A stretch of 64,000 bases of DNA from CADEED01 sp963711635 (GCA_963711635.1 CAVQEZ010000024.1:276172-340171); one strand, 5' to 3'; shown: positions 8,892 through 19,035, numbered from the stretch's first letter. Program-made: numbers and translations. The notes: a model not told the origin generated them from the sequence alone.

Positions 8892-10033
8892 GATGCGACT
8901 AGCTTCCGATGCGAGTAGAGGGACATCAGGATACCGAAGCTTGCCAGCAGGGTCACCATCGAAGTGCCGCCGTAACTGACGAGCGGTAGCGGAACGCCGA
9001 CAACCGGAAGCAATCCGCTCACCATGCCGGCGTTGATGAACACGTAGACGAAGAAAGTGAGTGCGATGGAGCCGGCGAGCAGACGCGCGAAAGTGTCCTG
9101 AGTTTCGACCGCGAGATACAGGGCGCGCCCTACTACGAACAAATAAAGTAGTAAGAGAATGGTGGCGCCGAGCAATCCCAGCTCCTCACCCACCATGGCG
9201 TAGATGAAGTCGGTGGTGCGCTCGGGCAGGAATTCGAGCTGGCCCTGCGAGCCGTTCAACAGTCCCTTGCCGAAAACGCCACCCGAACCGATGGCGATCT
9301 GCGACTGGATGATGTGATACCCGGCGCCGAGCTTGTCGGTCTCGGGATCGAGCAGCGTGAACACGCGTTGCTTCTGGTAGTCGTAGAGCACGTATTGCCA
9401 CGCCAGCCATGCTGCAAGTGCGCCGATGCCGGCGAGCCCGAAAATGATGCGGAACTGCAGCCCCGCCATGATCACCACCATCATGCCGCCGATGAGGATG
9501 AGGCCGCCGGTGCCGAGATCGGGCTGCACGATGGTGAGTCCGGTGGGAATCATGATGAACACGCTGAGCATGAGCAGTGACGGCCAGCTCGGCGGCAAGG
9601 GCCGGTCGTGCAGCCACCACGCGCAGGTCATGGGCACGGCCAGCTTCATGATCTCGGAGGGCTGGAAGCGAATGAAGCCGAGGTCCAGCCAGCGTTGCGC
9701 GCCCTTGCCGATGTGGCCGGTGATGTCGACCACCACCAGCAGGATCACACCCAGCGTCCACAGCGGAAATGCCAGGCGGCGCAGAAAGGCCGGCTTCACC
9801 TGCGCCAGCGCGCACATCGCGACGCCACCGAGCGCGGCGCGAATCGCGCCGTCGATGACGCGATTCCAGTTCTGGCCCGAGGCGCTGTACAGCACCACGA
9901 GACCGTAGAGCGTGATGAGCCCGAGGCCGACCAGCAGCGGGCCGTCGAGCTTCAGCTTGGCCAGCATGCGTGCCGCGAAAGTGAACGAGCGCTGGCTGCG
10001 CATCCGACTTCGATGGGCTCGTACATGCGCCAT
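8888..10033 (-). CDS. rodA: Rod-shape peptidoglycan polymerase RodA
   Basis: SEDS-family glycosyltransferase that polymerises lipid II with PBP2 in the elongasome. The 381 residues contain about ten membrane segments and the family signatures GSGGVFGKGLLNGSQ and FLPERTTDF, plus the C-terminal GVPLPLVSYGG. The ATG shares one base with the mrdA stop (TAATG), so the two partners are translationally coupled. The first ~20 residues are a basic extension, and the true start could be an internal Met at residue 11 or 23. Confidence 0.96.
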   Translation of the reverse strand: MAHVRAHRSRMRSQRSFTFAARMLAKLKLDGPLLVGLGLITLYGLVVLYSASGQNWNRVIDGAIRAALGGVAMCALAQVKPAFLRRLAFPLWTLGVILLVVVDITGHIGKGAQRWLDLGFIRFQPSEIMKLAVPMTCAWWLHDRPLPPSWPSLLMLSVFIMIPTGLTIVQPDLGTGGLILIGGMMVVIMAGLQFRIIFGLAGIGALAAWLAWQYVLYDYQKQRVFTLLDPETDKLGAGYHIIQSQIAIGSGGVFGKGLLNGSQGQLEFLPERTTDFIYAMVGEELGLLGATILLLLYLFVVGRALYLAVETQDTFARLLAGSIALTFFVYVFINAGMVSGLLPVVGVPLPLVSYGGTSMVTLLASFGILMSLYSHRKLVAS

Positions 10034-12097
10034 TATTCGTCTCCTGCGGCGGGCGGCGGTTCCGCGGTGCCGTCCGCCTCGGTGTCCGGGGCGTCCTCTT
10101 CGGAGGAGCCGCGGCGGCCGGGGCTGCGCCCTTGCCCGGAATGATGGGTCCGTAGCCCGGGCCTGGTGTCAGCGGCACCGTGCCCGGTGGCAACGGCACT
10201 TTCAGCTGGCCGTCGGCATCGAGCAGGTATGTGTCCATCACGTTGCGCGCGATCGGCGAGGCGAGCGCCGAACCGAAGCCGCCGTTCTCCACGATCACCG
10301 CCACGGCGATGCGCGGACGCTCGGCCGGCGCGAAGGCGATGAACCACGAGTGGTCGCGCAAGCGATCGGACACGGTCTTCTGGTTGTCGAGGCTCTGGTT
10401 GCGCGCGACCGTGAACACCTGCGCGGTGCCGGTCTTGCCGGCAATCGTGTAGGTCATGTTCTTGCCGGCAAACGCCGCGGCCGTGCCGTAGCGGAGTGTG
10501 CCGGCCATGCCTTCCGTGACGATCTGCCACTGCTCGGCGCTGGCGGTCTTGATCTCTTCGTTCTTCACGGCCGGGAAGCGCTTCACTTCACCCGTGCCCG
10601 GACCGCGCACGCCAATCACGAGGCGCGGTTTATAAGACGTGCCGCGATTCGCCATGATCGACGTGTAGTGCGCGAGCTGCAGTGGCGTGACGAGGAAGTA
10701 GCCTTGGCCGATGCCGAAGTTCACCGTTTCGCCGGGGAACCAGACCTGGTCCGCGGGGCGCTTGAATGTCCTGCGTTTCCACTCCCTCGACGGCAGCAGG
10801 CCCGGTTTCTCGCCGCCAATGTCGATACCGGTGAGGCTGCCGAAGCCGAGCAGGCCGAGGAACTCGGCCATGTGATCCACGCCGATGTCGCTGGCGAGAG
10901 CGTAGAAGTACACGTCGCAGGACTTGGCGATGGCATGGCGCAGGTCCATCGCGCCATGGCGGCCGCTTCGCCCTTCACGGAAGGCGAGGCTGCTGCCGGG
11001 CAGACGCCAGACGCCCGGGCAGAACTTCGTCGCGTTGGGTTCGACCCGTGGTACACGAGCCCCGCGAGCGCCAGCCCCGGCTTGATGGTCGAGCCCGACG
11101 GATACTGCCCGCGCAACGCGCGATTGAGCAGCGGCACGTCGATGTTGTCGCGCAATGCCGAGTATTCGGCACGCGTGAGCCCGCGGCCGAAGGGATTCGG
11201 ATCGAAGCCCGGCGTCGATGCCAGCACGATCACGTCGCCATTGTTGGGATCGATGGCCACCACCGATCCGCGGCGACCGATCAGTCCCTGCTCGGCGACC
11301 AGTTGCGTGGGCAGATCGATGCTGGTGATCAGGTCGCGCCCCGCGACCGGCCGCAGCTCCTGCAGCTCGGGCGTCAGCGTGCCCTGGCGCTGCACCGAGC
11401 GGCCGGCGGCGTTCACCAGGATCTGGCGCGAGCCGTCGGCGCCATGCAGCTGCTCCTCGTACGAAGCCTCGATGCCGAGCTTGCCGATCAGCGAGGTGCC
11501 GGCGTATTTGCCGAGCTGGCTGACCTTCTCCAGCTGCTTGACGTCGTTTTCGCTGATGGCCGCCACGTAACCGAGCGCATGCACGGCGTGTTCGCCGTGT
11601 GGATAGAAGCGCGTGAGACGCGTGGCGATATCCACGCCGGGAAATTCGAACCGATGCACGGCGAAGCGCGCGATTTCCACGTCGGTCAGGCGCAGCCGGA
11701 TGGGCACGCTCTCGAAGCCGCGGCGCGATCTGACCAGGCGGCGCGTTTCGTCGAGATCGTCGGCCGGCAGCACATTGATTTCGATGAGGCGCCTGAGCGT
11801 GGCGTCGAGGTCCGGCACGCGCTCGCGCACCAGTTCGAGCTGGAAGGCCGGGCGATTCTCGGCGAGCACTTTGCCGTTGCGGTCCAGGATCAGCCCGCGC
11901 TGCGCGGGCAGCGGTTCGACGCGCACGCGATTGCCCTGGGAGAGCTCGGCGTAATAGTCATAGCGCGCCACCTGCAGCACCACGAGGCGGCCGATGAGCA
12001 CCGCGGTCAGCGCGATGATGATGATGGCCGCGGCCACGGCACGGCGCTCGAACAGACGCTGTTCGCCCCAGTGATCCTTGATGCGGACGGTACCCAT
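10033..12097 (-). CDS. mrdA: Penicillin-binding protein 2, two frameshifts
   Basis: Class B PBP that cross-links elongation-phase peptidoglycan. One membrane anchor (about residues 20-42) precedes the pedestal domain (AQRGLILDRNGKVLAENRP). The transpeptidase domain has S336-T-I-K339 in the first frame, SCD in AKSCDVYFYA, and KTGTAQ. The reading moves to another frame at about 11,021-11,035, between the SxxK and SCD motifs, and again at about 10,100-10,130, in the Pro/Ala-rich tail, after which it ends just before rodA. All motifs are intact across the frames, and the gene is essential in rod-shaped cells, so these are most likely sequence errors. Confidence 0.93.
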
Positions 12098-12115
12098 GTC
12101 CTCTGCGAAACCGCG

Positions 12116-12595
12116 CTAGCTACGCGAATGCGTGCGGCCGGCCAGCAAGGCCACGAACGGCCACAACATGGCGCCGATCATGGGCTGGATCCAGCGCCAG
12201 GGGCTGGAGACTGCATTGCCGCTCCAACCTTCGATTCCCCAGACCACGAATTCGTTCAGTGTCAGCACCGCGAATACGAACAGGGATTGCTGGATCAGCG
12301 TCTGGTTGCGCAGCCGCTGGTGCAGGCTCATGGCGATGTACGCCACCAGTGCGATGGCCAGCGCGTTCTGGCCCAGCACGTCGCCTTTGAAGACATCGAG
12401 CGCGAGGCCCGCGAGCCACGGCGCGAAAATTCCGCCGGCATGTGGCGCGAAGATGCCCCAGTAAATCACCACCACCGCGATGAACGAGGGGCGCACCGTC
12501 GACAACCAGTCCGGCAGCGGCAACACCTGCAGGATGAGCGCGATCAGGACGGTAAAAAACACTGCCCAGCGCGGTTCGCCGCGTCCCATGTTCAT
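12116..12595 (-). CDS. mreD: Rod shape-determining protein MreD
   Basis: 159-residue integral membrane protein with five or six hydrophobic segments and the family block SFIAVVVIYWGIFAPH, where the aromatic run after the Pro/Ser-containing loop is typical. It links MreC to the RodA/PBP2 machinery. The ATG overlaps the mreC stop by 4 nt (ATGA), and mrdA follows 18 nt downstream. Confidence 0.94.
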   Translation of the reverse strand: MNMGRGEPRWAVFFTVLIALILQVLPLPDWLSTVRPSFIAVVVIYWGIFAPHAGGIFAPWLAGLALDVFKGDVLGQNALAIALVAYIAMSLHQRLRNQTLIQQSLFVFAVLTLNEFVVWGIEGWSGNAVSSPWRWIQPMIGAMLWPFVALLAGRTHSRS

Positions 12596-13701
12596 GTGCT
12601 GGGTACCTCGGCGGGCGGCGGGGCCGGCGTCGACTCGCTGGGCGCCGTCTGCGCGGGTGCTGTCTCGGTGGGCGCTGTCTCGGTGGGCGCGGCCTCGGTG
12701 GGCGCGGCCTCGCTGGGCGCAACTTCGGTCGGCGCCGGTTCCGGTGGTTGCTCCGGCGGTTTGCGCGGTGCCGGTTTCGGTTTGGGTTTCGGCGGCGGCG
12801 CAGGTTTGGGCGCTTCCACTGCGAGGGCCTCGGGAGTGGCCGGCGCCGCGGGATGGCCTGGGCGTGCCCAGATGAACAGCACCTCGCGATCGGACTCGAT
12901 CCTGGCGAGTGGCGAGGCGACGATCTGCGCCAGTGGCTGCGTGGGATCGCGATCCACGCGGGTGACGCGACCCACCGGCAACCCGAACGGAAACACACCG
13001 TCGAGACCGGAGGTCACGAGGACGTCGCCCACCTTCACGTCGTAGTTCTGCGGTACGTACGGCAATTCGAGCGCGGTGGCGCGGCCGGTGCCCAGCGCGA
13101 TGCTGCGCACGCCGGAGCGCAGCACCTGCACCGGCAGGGCATGCTCGGAATCGGTGATGAGAATGACTTCGGAGCTGAACGGGCCGATGCGGAACACCTG
13201 GCCGAGCACGCCGTCGCCGGTGATCACCGGCTGAGCGCGGTGCACGCCGGAATTGCCGCCGCGATTGACCAGCAGGCGCTGGCGCAGCGTGGACACCTCG
13301 ACGTTGATGACCTCGCCGATGAGCCGCTTCTCGATGACTTCCGGCATGGCGCTGGTCAGGCCGCGCAGCGTGGCGTTCTCGCTCTCGAGCGCCGCCTGGC
13401 GCAAGGTCATCAGCTGCTGGTCGCGCAGTTGATTGCGCAACGCGTCGACTTGTCTCTGCAATGTCTCACGCGTGGTGAAGCTTTCCTGCATCCAGCGCCA
13501 GGCCGCGGAAGGGGAGTTGACGGCGAGTTGCAGCGGGTAGATGGCCGCCTGCAGGCCGAAGCGCGCGGTGTCGAGCCAGCCGCCGCGCCGGTCGTAGAAC
13601 ATGAGCACGACCGAGATCAGCGCATAACAAAAGAAACGGAATCCGAAGGACGGACCGCGTCCGCCTCCGATGCGGCTGCCGCCGCTGCCGAATACGGCCA
13701 C
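12592..13701 (-). CDS. mreC: Rod shape-determining protein MreC with a repetitive Pro/Glu/Ala tail
   Basis: Bitopic inner-membrane protein that assembles as a periplasmic filament and activates PBP2. A membrane helix at about residues 20-40 is followed by a coiled coil (about 70-115) and the two beta-barrel subdomains. Conserved features include NRGGNSGV and the segment around DVLVTSGLDGVFPFGLPVG. The family usually ends near residue 280. Here about 90 more residues follow, Pro/Ala-rich and built largely from five-residue TEAAP/TETAP-type repeats, probably a disordered periplasmic tail. mreB ends 3 nt before its start. Confidence 0.95.
   Translation of the reverse strand: MAVFGSGGSRIGGGRGPSFGFRFFCYALISVVLMFYDRRGGWLDTARFGLQAAIYPLQLAVNSPSAAWRWMQESFTTRETLQRQVDALRNQLRDQQLMTLRQAALESENATLRGLTSAMPEVIEKRLIGEVINVEVSTLRQRLLVNRGGNSGVHRAQPVITGDGVLGQVFRIGPFSSEVILITDSEHALPVQVLRSGVRSIALGTGRATALELPYVPQNYDVKVGDVLVTSGLDGVFPFGLPVGRVTRVDRDPTQPLAQIVASPLARIESDREVLFIWARPGHPAAPATPEALAVEAPKPAPPPKPKPKPAPRKPPEQPPEPAPTEVAPSEAAPTEAAPTETAPTETAPAQTAPSESTPAPPPAEVPST
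12631..12740 (-). repeat. 15-nt tandem repeats in the mreC tail
   Basis: About seven imperfect 15-nt units of the type ggcgctgtctcggtg (plus-strand reading) encode Thr/Ser-Glu-x-Ala-Pro pentapeptides near the MreC C-terminus. Neighbouring units are nearly identical at the DNA level, which suggests recent slippage, so copy number may vary between strains. Confidence 0.75.
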
Positions 13702-13704
13702 GGC

Positions 13705-14748
13705 CTACTCGAGGCCGAAGCTTCCCGGCCCGACCTGGTCCTGGAGCTCCAGAATGCGACCGCCGCCACGCGCCACGCAGGTGAGGGGATCTTCGGCGAT
13801 CACCACCGGCAGGCCGGTTTCTTCCATGAGTAGTTTGTCGATGTCGCGCAGCAATGCGCCGCCGCCGGTGAGCACGATGCCGCGCTCGGCCACGTCCGCA
13901 CCGAGCTCCGGAGGAGTCTGTTCGAGCGCCTGTTTGACCGCGCCGACGATGCCCTGCAGCGGTTCCTGCAGTGCCTCGAGAATTTCGTTGGAGTTGAGCG
14001 TGAAGCTGCGCGGCACGCCTTCGGAGAGGTTGCGGCCCTTGACCGACAACTCGCGCACCTGCTGGCCGGGATAGGCCGCGCCGATTTCGATCTTGATGCG
14101 CTCGGCGGTGGCTTCACCGATGAGGATGCCGTAGTTGCGGCGCACGTAGTTCATGATGGCTTCGTCGAAGCGGTCGCCACCGATGCGCGCCGAGGCCGCA
14201 TACACGATGCCGTTCAGCGAGAGCACCGCGACTTCGGAGGTACCGCCGCCGATGTCCAGCACCATCGAGCCGCGCGCCTCGTTGACGGGCAGGCCCGCGC
14301 CGACCGCGGCCGCCATGGGCTCGCTAACTATCTGCACGCTGCGCGCACCGGCGCCTTCGGCCGATTCCTTGATGGCGCGGCGCTCGACCTGGGTCGAGCC
14401 GATGGGCACGCACACCAGCACCCGGGGAGAGGGCTTGAGCACGCGGTTGCCGTGCACCTTGCCGATGAAGTACTGCAGCATCTTCTCGGTGTAGGTGAAG
14501 TCGGCGATGACACCGTCCTTCATCGGGCGCACCGCGTTGATGTGGCCCGGGGTTCGGCCCAGCATGTTCTTGGCTTCGGCGCCGACCGCGACGATGACCT
14601 TGCCGCGGCCGGTCTGGTCGTCCTGCACCGCGACAACGGACGGCTCATTGAGCACGATGCCCTTGTCGCGGACGTAAATAAGAGTATTGGCTGTTCCCAA
14701 GTCGATCGAGAGATCGCTCGAGAAGTAGCCGCGCAAGCGTTTGAACAT
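13705..14748 (-). CDS. mreB: Rod shape-determining actin homologue MreB
   Basis: 347-residue bacterial actin forming membrane-bound filaments that steer RodA/PBP2. Actin-fold phosphate and adenosine motifs are present: DLGTANTLIY at the N-terminus, VLDIGGGTSEVAVLS in the middle and the C-terminal LTGGGALLRDID. It is the first gene of the minus-strand block mreB-mreC-mreD-mrdA-rodA-mltB-rlpA-dacA-dat-ybeD, with short gaps or overlaps throughout. The 115-nt gap to the divergent gatC must hold both promoters. Confidence 0.98.
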   Translation of the reverse strand: MFKRLRGYFSSDLSIDLGTANTLIYVRDKGIVLNEPSVVAVQDDQTGRGKVIVAVGAEAKNMLGRTPGHINAVRPMKDGVIADFTYTEKMLQYFIGKVHGNRVLKPSPRVLVCVPIGSTQVERRAIKESAEGAGARSVQIVSEPMAAAVGAGLPVNEARGSMVLDIGGGTSEVAVLSLNGIVYAASARIGGDRFDEAIMNYVRRNYGILIGEATAERIKIEIGAAYPGQQVRELSVKGRNLSEGVPRSFTLNSNEILEALQEPLQGIVGAVKQALEQTPPELGADVAERGIVLTGGGALLRDIDKLLMEETGLPVVIAEDPLTCVARGGGRILELQDQVGPGSFGLE

Positions 14749-14863
14749 GGAGAAGCGACCAGGCCGCGAAAAAGTGCCGGCAATTTAACAATCTGCAGCA
14801 CGACCCACAAGGCAGCAGGTATGATTCCGCGCACATTTCCCACATCTTTTGCTTGAGTTTCCG

Positions 14864-15154
14864 ATGAGCCTCACTCGCGAGCAGATCAACTCCATCGCGC
14901 ATCTCGCGCGTCTGTCGATGACCGAAGCCGAGATCCCCGTGTACCAGGACAGCCTGTCGAAGATCGTCGATCTCGTCGGGCAGCTAGATGCGGCCCAAAC
15001 AGCCGGCATCGAGCCCATGGCTCATCCGCTCCCGGGCGTCGCACAGCGCATGCGACCCGATGTCGTGACCGAAAAGGACCAGCACGAGCTCTACCAACGC
15101 AATGCTCCGCAAGTCGAAGCAGCGCTGTATCTCGTCCCCAAGGTCATCGAATAG
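14864..15154 (+). CDS. gatC: Asp-tRNA(Asn)/Glu-tRNA(Gln) amidotransferase subunit C
   Basis: 96-residue subunit that wraps around GatA and stabilises the complex. The family pattern runs from the start (REQINSIAHLARLSMTE) and closes with ...EAALYLVPKVIE. ATG 14864 was preferred to an in-frame TTG 15 nt upstream because family proteins begin at this point. First gene of gatCAB. Confidence 0.97.
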   Translation: MSLTREQINSIAHLARLSMTEAEIPVYQDSLSKIVDLVGQLDAAQTAGIEPMAHPLPGVAQRMRPDVVTEKDQHELYQRNAPQVEAALYLVPKVIE

Positions 15155-15169
15155 GGAATTCCTGAGCTA

Positions 15170-16639
15170 ATGCACACCCTGACGCTTGCCGAGCTCGCGC
15201 GAAAGCTGCGGGCCAAAGAATTTTCCGTGACGGAGCTCACGAAGTCGCTGCTCAACCGCATCGAAGCGGCGCAGCCGAAGCTCAATGCCTTCATCACCGT
15301 GATGTCGGAGTCGGCATTGGCCCAGGCGGCGGCGGCCGACGCGGCGCTGGCTGCCGGTTCGGCGGGACCCCTGACCGGGTTGCCGCTGGCGCACAAGGAC
15401 ATCTTCTGCACCAGTGGAGTGAGGACCAGCTGCGGCTCGCGCATGCTGGACAACTTCGTGTCGCCATATGACGCCACTGTCGTCGAAAAGCTCAATGCGT
15501 CGGGCATGGTGACGCTGGGCAAGACCAACATGGACGAGTTCGCCATGGGCTCCTCCAACGAGACCAGCTGGTACGGTCCGGTGAAGAACCCGTGGGACAC
15601 CAGCCTGGTCCCGGGTGGTTCGTCGGGTGGTTCGGCCGCCGCCGTGGCCGCGCGCGTCGCGCCCATCGCCACCGCCACGGACACCGGTGGCTCGATCCGC
15701 CAGCCCGCCTCGCTGTGCGGGGTGACCGGCATCAAGCCTACCTACGGCCGCGTCTCGCGCTTCGGCATGATCGCCTTCGCCTCCAGCCTCGACCAGGGAG
15801 GCCTGATCTCCCAGTCGGCGGAGGACGCGGCCATGGTGCTGGGCGCCATGTCGGGATTCGACCCGCGCGATTCCACCAGCGTCGACACGCCGGTTCCTAA
15901 CTACATGGCCACGCTGGAGGCGCCGCTGGCGGGCCTGAAGATCGGGCTCATCCAGGAATTCTTCGACAAGGGGCTGGATGCCTCGGTCGAGAAGTGCATC
16001 CGCGAGGCGCTGGCGGTGTACGAGAAACTCGGCGCGAAGCTGGTCGAGGTCAAACTACCGGCGCTGCCGTTGTCCGTGCCCACCTACTACGTGGTGGCAC
16101 CGGCCGAGTGCTCGTCGAACCTGGCGCGCTTCGACGGCGTGCGTTACGGGTATCGCTGCCAGGATCCCAGGGACCTGCTCGATCTCTACAAGCGTTCGCG
16201 CGGCGAAGGGTTCGGTGCCGAGGTGAAGCGCCGCATCATGACGGGCACCTATGTGCTCTCCGCGGGCTATTACGACGCCTACTATCTGAAAGCCCAGCGC
16301 GTGCGGCAGCTGATCAACCAGGACTTCAAGCGCGCCTTCGGCGAGGTCGACGTGCTCATGGGCCCGACCGCGCCCGACGTGGCCTTCAGCATCGGCGCCA
16401 AGGCGTCCGATCCCATCCAGATGTATCTCAACGACATCTACACCATCGGCGCAAACCTGGCCGGTGTGCCGGCGATGTCGATTCCCTGCGGCTTCGTGCG
16501 CGATCTGCCGGTGGGCCTGCAGATCTGCGGCCCGCATTTCGCGGAAGCCAGGCTGCTCAACGTGGCGCATGCCTACCAGAAGGCCACCGACTGGCATCGC
16601 AGGATTCCTGCAGCGTTCAGCAAGGAGAAGCTGTCGTGA
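15170..16639 (+). CDS. gatA: Amidotransferase subunit A (glutaminase)
   Basis: Amidase-signature enzyme that releases ammonia from Gln for transamidation of mischarged Glu-tRNA(Gln) or Asp-tRNA(Asn). The Ser-cisSer-Lys triad is readable as K76 (LAHKD), S151 in PGGSSGGS and S175 in DTGGSIRQPAS. The 489 residues are standard length. The stop overlaps the gatB GTG start (GTGA), giving coupled expression of the two large subunits. Confidence 0.98.
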   Translation: MHTLTLAELARKLRAKEFSVTELTKSLLNRIEAAQPKLNAFITVMSESALAQAAAADAALAAGSAGPLTGLPLAHKDIFCTSGVRTSCGSRMLDNFVSPYDATVVEKLNASGMVTLGKTNMDEFAMGSSNETSWYGPVKNPWDTSLVPGGSSGGSAAAVAARVAPIATATDTGGSIRQPASLCGVTGIKPTYGRVSRFGMIAFASSLDQGGLISQSAEDAAMVLGAMSGFDPRDSTSVDTPVPNYMATLEAPLAGLKIGLIQEFFDKGLDASVEKCIREALAVYEKLGAKLVEVKLPALPLSVPTYYVVAPAECSSNLARFDGVRYGYRCQDPRDLLDLYKRSRGEGFGAEVKRRIMTGTYVLSAGYYDAYYLKAQRVRQLINQDFKRAFGEVDVLMGPTAPDVAFSIGAKASDPIQMYLNDIYTIGANLAGVPAMSIPCGFVRDLPVGLQICGPHFAEARLLNVAHAYQKATDWHRRIPAAFSKEKLS

Positions 16640-18102
16640 GCACAACTCCTTCGGGCTGGGAGACCGTCATCGGTCTCGAGATTCACGCGCAGCTCTCGAC
16701 GAAGTCGAAGATCTTCTCGGGCAGCGCCACGGCCTATGGTTCGTCGCCCAATTCCCAGGCGAATCTCGTCGATCTCGCGTATCCGGGCGTGCTGCCGGTG
16801 CTGAACCAGGAAGCCGTGCGCATGGCGGTGAAGTTCGGGCTTGCAGTGGACGCCAAGGTTGCGCCGCGCTCTGTGTTCGCGCGCAAGAATTACTTCTATC
16901 CGGATCTGCCCAAGGGCTACCAGATCAGCCAGTACGAGTTGCCCGTGGTCGCCGGGGGTCACATGGACATCGTGCTCGATGACGGCACGAAGAAACGCAT
17001 CGGCATCACGCGCGCGCACCTCGAGGAAGACGCGGGCAAGTCGCTGCACGAGGGATTGCCGAAGCAGTCCGGCATCGACCTCAACCGCGCGGGAACTCCG
17101 CTGATCGAAATCGTCTCAGAACCGGATATGCGCTCGGCCAAGGAGGCCGTGGCCTATCTCAAGAAGGTGCACACGCTGGTGCGCTACCTGGAGATCTGCG
17201 ACGGCAACATGCAGGAAGGCTCGTTCCGTTGCGACGCAAACGTTTCGGTGCGGCGCGTGGGCACGCATGCCTTCGGTACGCGCGCCGAGATCAAGAACAT
17301 CAACTCGTTCCGCTTCGTCGAGAAGGCCATCAACTATGAGGTGGCGCGTCAGATCGACGTGCTCGAGGGCGGCGGCAAGGTGGTGCAGGAGACGCGGCTC
17401 TACGACCCCGACAAGGGCGAGACGCGCAGCATGCGTTCCAAGGAAGAGGCCAACGACTACCGCTACTTCCCGGATCCCGACCTGCTGCCGGTGGAGCTCG
17501 ACGCGGCGTTCATCGCCGGCGTCAAGACCACGCTGCCCGAGCTGCCGGACCAGAAGGCGGCGCGCTTCGTCGCCACGCTGGGCCTGTCCGAGTACGACGC
17601 CGGGGTGCTGACTTCCTCCAAGGAGCTCGCTGCCTACTACGAGGAAGTGGCCAAACTACTGGCCGGAGGCAAGGAAGCCTCGAAGGAGCAGGCCAAGCTC
17701 GCCGCCAACTGGGTGGCCGGTTCGCTGGCCGCGGCGCTCAACGAGCACAACCTCGAGATCACCGAGAGCCGCATCGATGCAAAGCGGTTCTCCGGATTGC
17801 TGGCGCGCATCGTCGACAACACCATCTCGGGCAAGATCGCCAAGGACGTGTTCGAGGCCATGTGGGCCGAAGGCAAGGATGCCGACGCCATCATCGAATC
17901 GAAGGGCCTGAAGCAGATCACCGACACGGGCGCGATCGAGAAGGCCATCGACGAGGTCATGGCGAAGAATCCCGGCCAGCTCGCCGATTACCGCTCGGGC
18001 AAGGACAAGCTGTTCGGTTTCTTCGTGGGCCAGGTCATGAAGGCCACCGGCGGCAAGGCCAATCCCGCGCAGCTCAACGAGCTTCTGAAGAAGAAGCTTT
18101 GA
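16636..18102 (+). CDS. gatB: Amidotransferase subunit B
   Basis: Kinase/transamidase subunit that activates the mischarged aminoacyl-tRNA and accepts ammonia channelled from GatA. The start is GTG 16636, overlapping gatA. The domain begins with VIGLEIHAQLSTKSKIF, including the His/Glu metal-site region, and closes with the helical tail and YqeY-like domain. The 488 residues are typical. A gatCAB locus means that at least one of Gln-tRNA or Asn-tRNA is made indirectly; the presence of glnS or asnS elsewhere cannot be judged here. Confidence 0.98.
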   Translation: MSTTPSGWETVIGLEIHAQLSTKSKIFSGSATAYGSSPNSQANLVDLAYPGVLPVLNQEAVRMAVKFGLAVDAKVAPRSVFARKNYFYPDLPKGYQISQYELPVVAGGHMDIVLDDGTKKRIGITRAHLEEDAGKSLHEGLPKQSGIDLNRAGTPLIEIVSEPDMRSAKEAVAYLKKVHTLVRYLEICDGNMQEGSFRCDANVSVRRVGTHAFGTRAEIKNINSFRFVEKAINYEVARQIDVLEGGGKVVQETRLYDPDKGETRSMRSKEEANDYRYFPDPDLLPVELDAAFIAGVKTTLPELPDQKAARFVATLGLSEYDAGVLTSSKELAAYYEEVAKLLAGGKEASKEQAKLAANWVAGSLAAALNEHNLEITESRIDAKRFSGLLARIVDNTISGKIAKDVFEAMWAEGKDADAIIESKGLKQITDTGAIEKAIDEVMAKNPGQLADYRSGKDKLFGFFVGQVMKATGGKANPAQLNELLKKKL

Positions 18103-18138
18103 AGTCCGGCAAAGAATCTGTGCGAGTAGGCTGCGACG

Positions 18139-19035
18139 GTGAACGAATCTGACAAGGTCCGCCGCTTCGTCTTCGAACGGCATCCCATTCGCGGGCACTC
18201 GGTACGCATGGCGCGTGCCTGGCTGGAGCTGCGCCAGCACCAGGACTATCCACCCGCGGTGCAGGCGCTGTTGGGCGAGGCGGTCGCCGCCGTCGTGCTG
18301 CTCGCGGCCACCCTGAAGTTCGACGGAACCCTGACGCTGCAAATGCAGGGCAAGGGTCTGGTCAACCTGCTGGTGGCGCAATGCACGCACGATTTCAAGG
18401 TACGGGGCATGGCGCGGCACGATCTCACTGGAGACGCCGCCGGCTTCCGCTCGCTGGCGGGCGAAGGCCAGATCGTCGTCACGGTCGAGAGCAATGACCG
18501 CGGTTCCAGCTACCAGGGCGTCGTGCCCATCACCGGCGATTCGCTGGCGGAATCGCTGGAAGCTTATTTCGTGCAGTCGGAGCAACTGCCGACGCGCGTG
18601 CGACTGACGGCGACGCCCGGCGTGGTTGCCGGCATGTTGGTGCAGCGTATTGCCGGAGTCGGCGGCAAACAGGCGCCGGCCGATCCGGCCGCGTTCGAAG
18701 AGGCCTGGATGAAGGCCGATCACGCCATGCTGGCGCTGACCCCCGCGCAACTGCTGACGGACGACATCGAGCCGCGCCTGGTGCGCATGTTCGGCGACGA
18801 CGAGGTGCGCGTGTTCAGCGGCCACGACGTGATCCACGAGTGCCGCTGCTCGCGCGCGCGCGTGGCCAATGTGCTGCGCTCGCTGGGCATCGAGGAAATC
18901 CGCAGCGTGATCGCGGAGCAGGGCGCGGTCACGGTCACCTGTGAGTTCTGCCAGAAACCGTACCGGTTCGATCCCATCGACGCCGAGCAACTGTTCGCCG
19001 GCGGCGCCGCCAAGGGCAGCGACGCGATCAACTAG
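18139..19035 (+). CDS. hslO: Redox-regulated chaperone Hsp33
   Basis: Oxidation-activated holdase. The C-terminal zinc site is intact, with the first pair in HECRCS and the second in CEFCQKPY; oxidation of these cysteines unfolds the linker and exposes the binding surface. The 298 residues match the family. It is convergent with mtgA: the two stops share CTAG at 19032-19035. Confidence 0.96.
   Translation: MNESDKVRRFVFERHPIRGHSVRMARAWLELRQHQDYPPAVQALLGEAVAAVVLLAATLKFDGTLTLQMQGKGLVNLLVAQCTHDFKVRGMARHDLTGDAAGFRSLAGEGQIVVTVESNDRGSSYQGVVPITGDSLAESLEAYFVQSEQLPTRVRLTATPGVVAGMLVQRIAGVGGKQAPADPAAFEEAWMKADHAMLALTPAQLLTDDIEPRLVRMFGDDEVRVFSGHDVIHECRCSRARVANVLRSLGIEEIRSVIAEQGAVTVTCEFCQKPYRFDPIDAEQLFAGGAAKGSDAIN

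Noticed and set aside
11048..13045. 665-codon plus-strand open frame opposite mrdA, mreD and mreC
   Set aside because: Low-complexity Arg/His/Ala composition and complete overlap with essential minus-strand genes.
14749..14863. Defined divergent promoters between mreB and gatC
   Set aside because: A TATGAT at 14,820-14,825 is -10-like but has no acceptable -35 at the usual spacing, so it is not annotated.
17656..18990. Long minus-strand open frame opposite gatB and hslO
   Set aside because: Shadow of two conserved plus-strand genes; no recognisable motif.
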